From an uncultured Myxococcales bacterium (GTDB lineage: Bacteria; Myxococcota_A; Polyangia; Polyangiales; Polyangiaceae), in contig CALFEQ010000011.1 of NCBI GenBank assembly GCA_937949945.1, positions 1-64,000 of the forward strand: DNA of 64,000 nt. Direction: 5' to 3'. A program made the translations under genes and the position numbers. Each line of letters opens with the position of its first letter. Position 1 is the stretch's first letter. The notes beneath the pieces are model-generated. The model saw nothing but the letters and a program-made list of their open reading frames with translations, had not been told where the DNA came from and did not search any database. This document shows positions 14,112-22,213 of this stretch, piece after piece.

Positions 14112-15278
14112 TCACTTCATCTCGATGAACGAGCCGGCGGCGTGCTGGAGCTCGAGCCGCTTCTCCGGGTCCGACTCCTTCGAGGCGAGCCAGGAGAGCG
14201 CGTTCGAGGCCCACCACTTCGTCGGCTGGATCTCACCGTCGACCTTCGGGACCGGGGGCAGGTCGAGGATCTCCATCTTCAGGGCGTTGTGGAGATCCTC
14301 GATCTCCTTCTTGCCGAGGTACTTGGCGAGGTTGCCCCGGATGCGGTGCCAGGGGACGGCCTCGTTGTGCGCGAGCTCGATGGCCTTGAGCACCTTCTCG
14401 ATGCTCTCAACCGCGAGTTGGGTCTTCACCGAATCGCGGATGGCGAGTGCCTGCGCCTCGGCCTCTTTCGACGAGGTCTCCTCGGAGAGCTCGATGTCGG
14501 CCTCCTCGATGACCGAGCCGATGTGGACGCGCGAGAGCGCCTGGTCGAGCACGGTGAAGCGGTTGCCCTGCGGCAGCCACATCGTGAGCGAGACCTGGAG
14601 GCGGCCCGCGCCGAAGTCACTGTTCGCCCACTCGACACCGAGGCATACGTACTGTCCGTCCACCGGCTCGAAGACGTACGGCAAGTAACACTTCAGGGCC
14701 AACTTCACGTCGGTCACCGTCGCTTCCATCGGGAAAGCGTTGACCTCCTGGGTCGCGCTGAGGAACGCGCGGAGCAGCGGCGCCGAAGCGAGGTTCCGGT
14801 TGTAGCGCTTCGAGAGGAAGCCCCGGAGCTCGTTGCCGACGATACGATGAAGGAAACGTGGCGACCCGCCTCGGTCAGAGAAGTGCGTCTTCTGGAACGA
14901 CTCGGTGAGGATGTGCCCGAGAAGCTCGCGCTTCCACGGCTCCCCCTGCGCGAGGTGGTTCACGTACGCCATCGGCACGTTCACCTTCGCCGCGAGCTGC
15001 CCGAGCGCGTGCTGATGAATCGTGCACGGGTCGGAGCCCTGGTAGCGGATGATCATCCGGTTCGCGGGGATGCCGGGAAGTTCCGAGTCCGCCGGGTGGA
15101 TGCGCATGTGCCCCGGGGGCACGAGCTTGTCGCGGATGACCATCGCGCTCACCGCGTTGATGAGCTTCTGCTGCTCGGCGACGCCGACGTCGAGGCGGCT
15201 CTTCACCTTCTGGTAGAGCCGTCCGTTGTGCTCCGGCGGGACGTAACCGGAGATCTGGCTAAAGATGTTCTGTGTCAT
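14112..15278 (-). CDS. DUF932-like conserved phage protein (388 aa)
   Basis: Starts MTQNIFSQISGYVPPEH with GGGAG 5 bases upstream, below a promoter-like element. The pattern of a conserved N-terminal part (RMIIRYQGSDPCTIHQHAL, VPMAYVNHL), a central FLHRIVGNELRGFLSKRYNR and a long helical C-terminus recalls the DUF932 / phage-plasmid-like family, abundant in phages and of unknown function. It is the first gene of a unit running toward 9211. Family assignment is by general resemblance. Confidence 0.55.
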   Translation of the reverse strand: MTQNIFSQISGYVPPEHNGRLYQKVKSRLDVGVAEQQKLINAVSAMVIRDKLVPPGHMRIHPADSELPGIPANRMIIRYQGSDPCTIHQHALGQLAAKVNVPMAYVNHLAQGEPWKRELLGHILTESFQKTHFSDRGGSPRFLHRIVGNELRGFLSKRYNRNLASAPLLRAFLSATQEVNAFPMEATVTDVKLALKCYLPYVFEPVDGQYVCLGVEWANSDFGAGRLQVSLTMWLPQGNRFTVLDQALSRVHIGSVIEEADIELSEETSSKEAEAQALAIRDSVKTQLAVESIEKVLKAIELAHNEAVPWHRIRGNLAKYLGKKEIEDLHNALKMEILDLPPVPKVDGEIQPTKWWASNALSWLASKESDPEKRLELQHAAGSFIEMK

Positions 15279-15314
15279 GTGTACTCCCGAGGGCAGGAGA
15301 ACGCCCTCGAGAGA

Positions 15315-15327
15315 CTTATCCCAGAAC
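15315..15327 (-). promoter_or_regulatory. Promoter-like element TTCTGGGATAAG
   Basis: Minus strand, core at 15315-15322, about 37 bases before ATG 15278. The stop codon of the headless frame at 15316 lies within it. Confidence 0.55.
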
Positions 15328-15540
15328 AATCAAAATACTTGTTTGCAGACGCAAGAGCTCGGAGACGTCGCCACGCTTGCGGATGAGCCTCTCGTTGGAG
15401 TCGGCGAGCGTGGGCCTCAGAGGCTGGGGGTCGAAGAACAACGCTCCGCCGCCGACGAACAGGAAGGGCGCGCACCACGGGTAGCGGGCATCGTCACTCC
15501 GAGAAAAGATGAGGGCTGCTCCATGGGGGCTATGGAGCAG
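15316..15540 (-). CDS. Coding-like frame without a usual start
   Basis: This frame has strong coding character: RYPWCAPFLFVGGGALFF, then RPTLADSNERLIRKRGD and VSELLRLQTSILIVLG, with the GC-rich third positions of real genes. It contains one hydrophobic segment and a charged helix. However no ATG, GTG or TTG exists in frame; the only candidate is CTG at 15540, inside the hairpin at 15511-15545. It may be a decayed gene, use a rare start or need a frameshift from the ATG-initiated frame beside it. The rest of 15541-15683 holds no convincing gene. Confidence 0.35.
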   Translation of the reverse strand: MLHSPHGAALIFSRSDDARYPWCAPFLFVGGGALFFDPQPLRPTLADSNERLIRKRGDVSELLRLQTSILIVLG

Positions 15541-15545
15541 CCCTC
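15511..15545. terminator. Strong 14-bp hairpin
   Basis: Perfect arms 15511-15524 and 15532-15545 with a 7-base loop. On the minus strand it is followed by ATCTTTTCTC and could end the sigma-factor unit; on the plus strand it is followed by TAGCCCTGCTGG, close to the TAGCCCC tail of other terminators. Confidence 0.6.
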
Positions 15546-15683
15546 TAGCCCTGCTGGGCTGAGTCTTGGTTCTACTCGAACGTGGCTCGAGTGGGAAGAG
15601 ACGTGGTCTTGTGGATCCCGAGCCCCTTCGCCCAGTCCGACGCGATGGGCTTCTTGCCGAAGGCTTTAGGCTTTAGGCATGGG

Positions 15684-16436
15684 TCACTTGTACTGCTGAT
15701 ACTTCCGAAGAATCGAGGTCCTGAGACGAGAGATCTGCGAAGGAGACTTGTTGAGCTTCTTGGCCAGTTCGTTGGTCGACCGGATCTGCGCGTGCCCTTC
15801 CAGACCGAAGAGGTGGTTGAACACCTTGCGCTCGTCGGGCGTGAGGTTGAACGGGAGCAGCGAGAGGACCTCGTCGTCGCGCTGGAGCGCCATCTCCGTC
15901 GGATCGGTCTCGAAGGCCGACGCGGGGATGTCCCGTCGCTGAGATTGCATGATGCGCGCGACACGTTTCGGCGGCATCCCAAGGTGATCGGCGATCTCAT
16001 CGGCGGTCGGGTCGCGTCCGAACTGCTCGGATAGCTCGTTCTGCGCCTTCTGGATCGGGCCGATGTAACGCGCCTGGCCCTCGGGGATGTAGCCGATGTT
16101 CTGGAAGCGGGTGTTGTACCGCTTCGCCTTCCGAAGGTTGTTCTCCACCCACGTGTTGAGCTGGACGCCGCGGTTCGGCTGGAAAGTCTCGAAGGACTTG
16201 ATGAGGTGCTTCTGGAGCTCGGCGCGGAACGCGGCCTCGGGGACCGCCGGCGCCTTCCAGAGGCGGATCTTCTGGTTGACAAGAGGCTCGTACGCCTTGA
16301 GGAGCGGCTCGAGATGCTCCGGCTGCTTGCCGTTGGCGCGCCAGGTCTCGAGGTAGCTGAGCTCTTCCTTCCGCTTCTTCTGGAGCTCTGCCTCCTTCGT
16401 CAGGAGGAGATCATCGACTGGGTTTGAAGCAGCCAT
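15684..16436 (-). CDS. Phage RNA polymerase sigma factor (sigma-70 family)
   Basis: 250 residues. FETFQPNRGVQLNTWVENNL (residues about 82-101) matches sigma region 2 (the F-x-P-x-x-G-x-x-F-x-x-W pattern); NELSEQFGRDPTADEIADHL (about 133-152) with GMPPKRVARIM is a typical sigma region 3; the C-terminus (STNELAKKLNKSPSQISRL) is a region 4 helix-turn-helix. The -35-contact part looks short. It should redirect host core polymerase to phage promoters, and the recurring GGGATAAG element is the obvious candidate target. It starts within the last 37 bases of the previous gene, with GAGG 7 bases before ATG, and is followed by a strong terminator. Confidence 0.8.
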   Translation of the reverse strand: MAASNPVDDLLLTKEAELQKKRKEELSYLETWRANGKQPEHLEPLLKAYEPLVNQKIRLWKAPAVPEAAFRAELQKHLIKSFETFQPNRGVQLNTWVENNLRKAKRYNTRFQNIGYIPEGQARYIGPIQKAQNELSEQFGRDPTADEIADHLGMPPKRVARIMQSQRRDIPASAFETDPTEMALQRDDEVLSLLPFNLTPDERKVFNHLFGLEGHAQIRSTNELAKKLNKSPSQISRLRTSILRKYQQYK

Positions 16437-16750
16437 CGACGGACCTCGTTGGGGAGTTCGATTGTGAGGCGCCCCGACCCGTCGTGTACGACCCGGAGGT
16501 CGTCAGCGCAGGAGGGGTGCGGGGTGGCGCCAGCCATCACCGTGAAGGGCGGCTGCTCTTCGAGGAAGATGCGAAGGACCTCCTTCGCCTTGACCTCGAT
16601 CGCCTTGACCATCGCATCGGGGATGGGCGCCCCGCGCTCGGTCCACTTCAGCGCGATCATGAACCGGTCTTGGAGTACTTCCGTCTGCGGGCCTTCACGG
16701 AGAAGCTGCTCGAACTCCTCCACGAGCCTGTCATCGGGCGAGAAGGCCAC
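16400..16750 (-). CDS. Unknown protein (116 aa)
   Basis: GTG start at 16750, 20 bases inside the preceding gene, with GGAG upstream; starts (M)AFSPDDRLVEEFEQLL. Helical N-terminus and a beta-rich end (DDLRVVHDGSGRLTIEL). It overlaps the sigma gene by 37 bases, so the two are translationally linked; a regulator of the sigma factor is possible but unsupported by sequence. Confidence 0.6.
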   Translation of the reverse strand: MAFSPDDRLVEEFEQLLREGPQTEVLQDRFMIALKWTERGAPIPDAMVKAIEVKAKEVLRIFLEEQPPFTVMAGATPHPSCADDLRVVHDGSGRLTIELPNEVRRWLLQTQSMISS

Positions 16751-17075
16751 GCGTACGCTCCGCGAGGGACTGTTCCGACGGGATCTCCCCGGCCTCGGCG
16801 TACTTTCGAAGCTGTGGGGAGCGAGCCTCGTAGCTGCGCGTGGAGAAGTGCTCCTTGATGAAAGCCTTGGCCTTCGCGGACGCGGAGTCGAACTCCTTGA
16901 AGGCCTTGCCGAGCAACTTCGGCCCGCCGGTGATGAACTCCTGCCAGGCGGCCTCGCCGATGTGCGCAGGGTCGGCGTGGTGCTCGGGGTGGCACACACC
17001 TTCTGCATCGGGCTGGAGGTCGACCGGCCGGATCATTGACGATTCGTTGTTTTCGACCGCGGCCGTCTTGCTCAT
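16731..17075 (-). CDS. Unknown protein (114 aa)
   Basis: Starts MSKTAAVENNESSMIRP. It contains CHPEHHADPAHIG, a His-rich stretch able to bind metal, then a helical region (LLGKAFKEFDSASAKAKAF). Function unknown; in the sigma-factor operon. Confidence 0.6.
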   Translation of the reverse strand: MSKTAAVENNESSMIRPVDLQPDAEGVCHPEHHADPAHIGEAAWQEFITGGPKLLGKAFKEFDSASAKAKAFIKEHFSTRSYEARSPQLRKYAEAGEIPSEQSLAERTRGLLAR

Positions 17076-17084
17076 GGTCAGATC

Positions 17085-17750
17085 CTACTTCTCTGGGTCG
17101 TTGGAAGCCAAGGGTGTGCCGTGGACGCACCCGAGGGAGCCCCACCACCACGGACGTCGGCTGCTGGTATACCGCATGGAGCTCTTGAAGCGAGTCCAGT
17201 ACATCAGGCGGTACGCGCGCACGGTGAGTTCGAGCTTCGTGCGCTGCGGGACGTCCGACGCGAAGAGATCCGAGGAGATGAACTCCTTTGGCACCTTCGC
17301 CGACAGCGGGAAGAGGAGCCGTCGGCGCAGAATGCGACCAGCGTTGACCGGGCGAGGCGCGTTGACACGAAGCCAGCACGCGCCGTCCACGTCGGCCTGG
17401 TCCGGCCCTTTGTCGAACCAGTTCCGCGTCTCCATGAGGAGGTCGGAGATGAACTCCATCATCCAGTCCCAGGCGTCCTGGTCTTCGACGCACCACAAGA
17501 CGAGTGGGTCATCCGGGTCCTTCATCGGCAGCGGGCAATCCCTCTCGAGGCCCGCCCAGTAGCGCTCGTCCTTCACGTCGTGCCGGACGTCTACCATCTT
17601 CTTCTCGAGAGAGTGAATGCGGCACTCCTCGATGATCAAGCGCGTGGCGTCCGATAGGACTTGAATCGCTTCCCGCGTCGTCGACTTCAAGTGGTCGACG
17701 GCGTAGTAGCTGGCACACTTCGTCGGGTGCTCGTCGAGGAAGTAGATCAT
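17085..17750 (-). CDS. Conserved phage protein, possible relative of the pyrimidine-dimer-glycosylase-like family
   Basis: 221 residues. The start MIYFLDEHPTKCASYYAVDH resembles a phage and bacterial family beginning with a short strand, D-P-x-x-C-A and a K-H-V-x-K-M-I-L-E-x-x-Q-L-L helix; here DHLKSTTREAIQVL fills that place, and WCVEDQDAWDWMMEFI matches the following W-x-x-x-x-x-x-x-Y-x-W-L helix. That family is often described as similar to endonuclease V (DenV-like). The match is from memory and weak. The end contains a Trp-rich RRPWWWGSLG. Confidence 0.5.
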   Translation of the reverse strand: MIYFLDEHPTKCASYYAVDHLKSTTREAIQVLSDATRLIIEECRIHSLEKKMVDVRHDVKDERYWAGLERDCPLPMKDPDDPLVLWCVEDQDAWDWMMEFISDLLMETRNWFDKGPDQADVDGACWLRVNAPRPVNAGRILRRRLLFPLSAKVPKEFISSDLFASDVPQRTKLELTVRAYRLMYWTRFKSSMRYTSSRRPWWWGSLGCVHGTPLASNDPEK

Positions 17751-18082
17751 CCGTCGATCTGTCGATGTAGCACGGACAGCGCGGCGGTCTTCTGCAGGTT
17801 GTCCTCGCGGAGCGCCTGGAGCTCGGCGAGCAGGGCGTCCCGTTCGGCCTCGATCTTCGCGTAGTCCTCACGAAGCGCGTTGAGCATCTCGCCCTTGAAG
17901 TCGTCGACGGTGAAGACCTTCAGGCCGTCGAGCTTCGCCTCGGCCGCGGCCCAGATGGCGTCGTCGCGGACCTCGGCTTCGAGGACCACCCTCACCCGCT
18001 TCACACCCTTCGTCGTCGTCCCGATGAGCTCGCTGCTCTTCTTGTGGAACACGACGCCAGGGAGATCGTTTTCGTCGCTCAT
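17747..18082 (-). CDS. Unknown coiled-coil protein (111 aa)
   Basis: Starts MSDENDLPGVVFHKK. Residues 60-105 form a coiled coil (EDYAKIEAERDALLAEL, LREDNLQKTAALS). ATGA-type overlaps link it to both neighbours. Function unknown. Confidence 0.65.
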   Translation of the reverse strand: MSDENDLPGVVFHKKSSELIGTTTKGVKRVRVVLEAEVRDDAIWAAAEAKLDGLKVFTVDDFKGEMLNALREDYAKIEAERDALLAELQALREDNLQKTAALSVLHRQIDG

Positions 18083-18732
18083 GATGTCCTCGTGTGCTTG
18101 ACCAAGTACCGGTAGACCGCGTCGCCTTCAATCCCGGGGAAGAGGGAAACGTTCAAGATGGCGAGAAGCGCGCCGAACGCGTTCGGGGGACGGTCCTCGC
18201 GCAGCATGCGCAGAAACAACCGCGTCGCGCGAATGAACGCCATGAGGCGCTCGCTCGTGGCCTGCGTCATGCTGCGAACGCCGCGGTCCGTTGCATGGAG
18301 GAGCCTCTCGAAGCCCTCCGCGAGCTGGTCTTCCTCCGCCTCGAGAAGCTTGGCATGGAGGGGCTCGAAGTAGCGCCGGCTGATCTCCGTACCCTCGAAG
18401 GGATTGAGGGGCCCGAGCCCGAAGCGCTCGAGGTCAGAGAGGCTCCACACCCGGCTGCCGACGAACTCGGGAGGGAGGACGCTCTCGAAGAAGAAGTGGA
18501 AGGCGACCCACGGCAAGAAGTTGTCGGCCTCCTTGAGAAAAGCAGCATCGACGTGGGCGTCGGCGACGTTGTCCCGGACATCATCGAACAGCACGATGTT
18601 CGGAAGCAGCCGACAGTACACGTCGAGGTAGTAATGCGCGAAGACCGACATCCCTTGTGGTACCGGCCTCGAGCTCTCGGTCAGTGAGCACTCACGGAAG
18701 ATGGCGTGCTCGAGATCGTTCTCGTTGATCAT
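18079..18732 (-). CDS. Unknown protein (217 aa)
   Basis: Starts MINENDLEHAIFRECSL, 20 bases below a promoter-like element at 18751-18760. Helical and acidic, with FAHYYLDVYCRLLPNIVLF and FHFFFESVLPPEFVG in the first half and FIRATRLFLRMLRED near the end. No known motif. First gene of the unit that contains the sigma factor. Confidence 0.65.
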   Translation of the reverse strand: MINENDLEHAIFRECSLTESSRPVPQGMSVFAHYYLDVYCRLLPNIVLFDDVRDNVADAHVDAAFLKEADNFLPWVAFHFFFESVLPPEFVGSRVWSLSDLERFGLGPLNPFEGTEISRRYFEPLHAKLLEAEEDQLAEGFERLLHATDRGVRSMTQATSERLMAFIRATRLFLRMLREDRPPNAFGALLAILNVSLFPGIEGDAVYRYLVKHTRTS

Positions 18733-18750
18733 AGGACCTTCGTCGAGGTC

Positions 18751-18760
18751 CTTATACCGC
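18751..18760 (-). promoter_or_regulatory. Promoter-like element GCGGTATAAGGAC
   Basis: Variant with GGTATAAG as the core (18751-18758), shared with the copy at 2131. It would start the unit 18732 to 15684, including the sigma factor. Confidence 0.5.
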
Positions 18761-20542
18761 TCAGATCTTGCCCTTCGCGGCGCCTGCGACAGGCTTGCCA
18801 TAGCCCACGGGCTTCGAGATCTGGGCGATGCTCGGGCCCGGAGGCGGGGTCACGCGAGGCGCGCCGATCCGCTTCGAATTCGCGAGCCGCCCCGCCGGCG
18901 TCGTCGGCACGCCACCGAGCTTCTCGACGATCTGCTGCGGCCGCGCCTGGAGCGGGGACTTCAGCGTCGGACTACGGAAGGCCGGAACCTCGCTCGCCAT
19001 CATGAAGTTACCGGGAGTAGGCGCTCCGGCGGCCATCTTCTTGATGTGGTCGAAGAGGCGATTCCTCATCGCCTTCGGGATCTTCTCTCCCTGCCCGTAC
19101 TGAAAGTTCGCCATACGAGGACCGAAAGCATCCTGCAGAACACCAGAGAACGCCTCAGCTTCCCCTGAGCTATGGCGCATCTTCGAGAAGACATCGCGAG
19201 CCTCTTGCGCGCCCGGGCCCGTCATTCGGGCGAGCATGTTGTGCTCCTTGACCCAGACATCCGGGCTCAGGTGCGTCGCGACAGGGCGAATACGTTCAGG
19301 GCGCACGGCTTTTTCAAACCCTTCATGAAGACCGATAGCAGTATTCACTGCACGTTGCCCGGCACCCGTTGTTACCCCGCTTACGAACCCACGCGTTTCT
19401 GGTTTGCGTTGCAGCGCCTTGAAAGAACCACCGCGCGGAAGGGCGATCTGGTTGCTCAACGGATTCTTCGGAAGCTGCTTCAAGATCTCTTGTTTCGGTA
19501 CTCGCGGTGCGTGTGATCGAAGCAAACCCACCGACTGCTGCAGGGAAGGATGAAACTCGGCAACGCCTTCCATGAGGTTGGCAGGCAGCCGAACCTTGCC
19601 CGATATACGGCGAAGAGCGGCACCGAGGTCAGCAACCGACGCCGCCTCTTTGTGCTGCAGCTGCATCACCTGGTCGGGGTCGACGCCGCTTGTCTTGATC
19701 GACTGTGGGTCGGCCTGCGTCACCCGTGCGAGGTTCGGCACGCGGAAGCCTGGCTGGAAGGACTTCTGCGGGATGCGTGGGTAGACGGGGCCGCCGCTGT
19801 AGGCGGACGTGGCGAACGCCCCCTTCACGAGGTCGACGGTGTAGCCGGTGGCGTCCCAGGCGCGCGCCGGCGTGATGCCGGAGCCGGAGTCCTTCTCCTT
19901 GCCCTTGAGGCGTTCCCGCGCGCGCCCGACAGCGCTCGCGAGGCCCTCCTGCTGGAGCTGCTGGATGACGCGGTCGTCGACTTTGTTGAGGACGCGCGGG
20001 AAGGAGCGGAGGGCGCGCCGGAGCGCGGGGCCGGCGGTCTTCTCGACAGGCTCGAACGGCGCCGAGAGCTTGCCCGCCGTCGGCGCGTCGAGGTGAGCCG
20101 TGTCGATCCCGCGCTCGGCGAGGTACTTTTTCAGCGTGCCCATCTCCGCGCGCCGGTCGAAGTGGGCGCGCACAATCGGGATGGCGCCGGAGGTGAGGGC
20201 GCCGGTGACGGCACGTCCGAGATGACCGCGGAGCCGCTTGCCCGACTCGAACCTCTTGCCGGAGATCACGTCCCCGATCGCGCCGATCGCGGGCGCGGCG
20301 ACGGCGCCGATCGCACCATAGCGCGCGACCTGCCCACCAGTCGGTTTCGACCTCTCGAGCGCCTCGTACCGCTCGAGCGCCTTCGCCGCCTGCTCGTCGG
20401 AGATCGCACCGATCTTGGAGAGCTCGTCGAAGAAGGCCTTCTTCCGTAGGCTCTCCTCGACCTCCTTGCCCTTCACGCGCTCCCGCTCCTGCATCGAGGC
20501 GATGTCCTTGGTCACGTCGTCCGTCGGACACAAGCGCGCCAT
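18761..20542 (-). CDS. Large Ala/Gly-rich virion-associated protein (593 aa)
   Basis: Starts MARLCPTDDVTKDIASM. Near residue 35 it has KKAFFDELSKIGAI, a version of the F-x-E-L-x-K motif found in several proteins of this window. Residues 70-95 are hydrophobic and glycine-rich (GAIGAVAAPAIGAIGDVI), which could span or perturb a membrane. The rest is long, basic and disordered-looking with many Pro and Arg. A soluble virion or ejected internal protein is a reasonable guess; no enzymatic motif is visible. Confidence 0.65.
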   Translation of the reverse strand: MARLCPTDDVTKDIASMQERERVKGKEVEESLRKKAFFDELSKIGAISDEQAAKALERYEALERSKPTGGQVARYGAIGAVAAPAIGAIGDVISGKRFESGKRLRGHLGRAVTGALTSGAIPIVRAHFDRRAEMGTLKKYLAERGIDTAHLDAPTAGKLSAPFEPVEKTAGPALRRALRSFPRVLNKVDDRVIQQLQQEGLASAVGRARERLKGKEKDSGSGITPARAWDATGYTVDLVKGAFATSAYSGGPVYPRIPQKSFQPGFRVPNLARVTQADPQSIKTSGVDPDQVMQLQHKEAASVADLGAALRRISGKVRLPANLMEGVAEFHPSLQQSVGLLRSHAPRVPKQEILKQLPKNPLSNQIALPRGGSFKALQRKPETRGFVSGVTTGAGQRAVNTAIGLHEGFEKAVRPERIRPVATHLSPDVWVKEHNMLARMTGPGAQEARDVFSKMRHSSGEAEAFSGVLQDAFGPRMANFQYGQGEKIPKAMRNRLFDHIKKMAAGAPTPGNFMMASEVPAFRSPTLKSPLQARPQQIVEKLGGVPTTPAGRLANSKRIGAPRVTPPPGPSIAQISKPVGYGKPVAGAAKGKI

Positions 20543-20545
20543 GGC

Positions 20546-20863
20546 TCAGTGCTTCCTGAGCACCATCTGGGCGGCGACCGGCGCGGCGAGGAGGCTGAGG
20601 CCCCCGAGCTCGGCGAGGTTGTGCCCAAGGCCCTCCACCTTCTTGCCGGAGCGCGCCTGCTGGATGTTCTTGGCGACGCCGAGCGCCGACGGCACCGCGA
20701 GGACGCCAAGGCCCGCGAGGTCGTAGGCGTGGGCGTGGCGGTCGAGGTGGGAGAGCAGCTTCCCCTTCACGCCGAGCGACTTGGCCGCGTTCGAGATCAC
20801 CCCGCCCTCCTTCGAGATCTCGAGGAGCTCGGCCGCGCAACCCTTCAACATCGCACTGTTCAT
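20546..20863 (-). CDS. Ala-rich membrane-like protein (105 aa)
   Basis: Starts MNSAMLKGCAAELLEISKE; AAELLEISK is another form of the recurring motif. Two hydrophobic segments (LAGLGVLAVPSALGVA and LGGLSLLAAPVAAQMVL) suggest a hairpin membrane protein. Its neighbours on both sides have similar composition. Confidence 0.6.
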   Translation of the reverse strand: MNSAMLKGCAAELLEISKEGGVISNAAKSLGVKGKLLSHLDRHAHAYDLAGLGVLAVPSALGVAKNIQQARSGKKVEGLGHNLAELGGLSLLAAPVAAQMVLRKH

Positions 20864-20873
20864 GGCAGTCCTT

Positions 20874-21305
20874 TCAGGCCATCGCAGGGGGCATCATCGA
20901 GTGGCGCGCCGTGGCGGCGGCCGGCTTGCCGAGGCGGCCGAGCACGCTCTGTCCCTTGGTGCCGAGGAGGTCCTCCGCGGTGTGCTGGGCGGCGCCGCCG
21001 AGCCCGCGCAGGGCCGGCCCGACCTTGTGGGCGATCGCGTCGATGGCGCCTGGCGCGTGGTCGATCGCCGCGCCGAGCGCGGGCGCGAGCTTCCCCGCCC
21101 CCATCAGGCCCATCTTGCCGACGACGCCCGCGAGGCCGACAGGCGCGTGGAGCGCGAGGCCCGCGCCGACGGCGCCACCGATCTCCGCGCCGAGCGGAAG
21201 GTGCTTCGTCGCAATGTTGTAGCCCGCACCGCCGGGGCTGAACGTCTTCTGGATGCGTCCCCCGAAGCTCTCCGCGGCGTTCATGAGGCGTCCCTTCGGC
21301 GTCAT
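20874..21305 (-). CDS. Glycine-rich protein, likely C-terminal half of the 21302-22213 gene
   Basis: 143 residues from ATG 21305 (ATGA overlap with the stop of the preceding frame). The same frame stays open upstream to about 21435 and reads sensibly (EALTAGVGTAASKGLAAA, LQKATAAVDAVAREG), continuing the style of the gene at 21302. So the two frames were probably one gene joined by a -1 frameshift. Glycine-zipper segments (GGAVGAGLALHAPVGLAGVV) suggest membrane interaction. Confidence 0.55.
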   Translation of the reverse strand: MTPKGRLMNAAESFGGRIQKTFSPGGAGYNIATKHLPLGAEIGGAVGAGLALHAPVGLAGVVGKMGLMGAGKLAPALGAAIDHAPGAIDAIAHKVGPALRGLGGAAQHTAEDLLGTKGQSVLGRLGKPAAATARHSMMPPAMA

Positions 21306-22213
21306 GGCGCGCCCCTCGCGCGCGACCGCGTCGACGGCGGCGGTAGCCTTCTGGAGCCGCCCGCCGGCGGCGGCGAGGCCCTTGGAGGCCGCTGTGCCAA
21401 CACCGGCGGTGAGCGCCTCTGCAACGGTCCGACGGGGTTCGCCACAGCGAGAAACGCTTTACCCGGCGTCTGCGTCTTGTGGTGTAGGACGTTGCCCACA
21501 CCCTGAGCGAAGCTGTTCGGGGAGTGCCGGAGCTTGTGAGCCACGTCCTGCGCGAGCCCCATGACCGGCTTGTTGAGCGTCGGGCTCACCTTGCCAGCGA
21601 CGTTCGCGATCGCGCCGCGTGCACGTTGAAGAGCTCCAGGAGAAGAAACCAGAGGGTTACCTGCCACTGGGTTGTTCGCGAAGATGTTGCCCTTGCCCGT
21701 AAAAGGGTTGAACGCAGGGTTCTTACCAGGGCCCATGACTTTGCCTACGACGTTCGTTACGCCCCTCCCGACGGCGCCGAGGCCGCCCTTGAGCGCCTGG
21801 CCGACGCCCTGGAGGTTCAGCGCGTGCTTCACGAGCTCTTCGACGTCGGCCGCCGCCCACTTCTCGCGGAGCATCGGGGGCGCGACGCCGGCGGCGATCA
21901 TCGCCTCGAGCTCGGCGAAGAACGCCGCGCTCGCCGCCTTGATGAGCTTGCCGGGAGAAACCGTCGGAGCCATCTGCGCGACAGCGTCGAATCCCTTGCC
22001 TGCGAGGACGCCCGGCGCTTGCCCCGCGGCGGAGGGCGCGTCCTTGAACGCGGCGGAGATCGCGCCGGGGAGCTTTGGCGGCTTCGGGAACGCAGGCACC
22101 GCGCGCGCCGCGGCGGTCGCCTTCGGCAGGATGGTCACGGCACGCCGAGCTGCCCCTCCGACCGACGACGGAGGCGGGAGGGTCGGTAGGGCGAGCTTCA
22201 AGAGGAAGTTCAT
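21302..22213 (-). CDS. Ala/Gly-rich protein (303 aa), frame breaks near its end
   Basis: Starts MNFLLKLALPTLPPPSS. Contains AAFFAELEAMIAAG, the recurring F-x-x-E-L motif, then a helical part (DVEELVKHALNLQGVGQ) and glycine-rich repeats (GGLGAVGRGVTNVVGKV). After ANPVGP (about 21435) the frame turns into an unlikely Pro/Arg/Ser-rich tail, while the -1 frame continues natural-looking sequence into the gene at 20874. Either a programmed -1 frameshift or a one-base error. Confidence 0.6.
   Translation of the reverse strand: MNFLLKLALPTLPPPSSVGGAARRAVTILPKATAAARAVPAFPKPPKLPGAISAAFKDAPSAAGQAPGVLAGKGFDAVAQMAPTVSPGKLIKAASAAFFAELEAMIAAGVAPPMLREKWAAADVEELVKHALNLQGVGQALKGGLGAVGRGVTNVVGKVMGPGKNPAFNPFTGKGNIFANNPVAGNPLVSSPGALQRARGAIANVAGKVSPTLNKPVMGLAQDVAHKLRHSPNSFAQGVGNVLHHKTQTPGKAFLAVANPVGPLQRRSPPVLAQRPPRASPPPAGGSRRLPPPSTRSRARGAP

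Noticed and set aside
18733..18752. A 7-bp hairpin ending exactly at the ATG of the gene at 18079
   Set aside because: It overlaps the promoter-like core, so at most half would be in the transcript if the promoter works as proposed.
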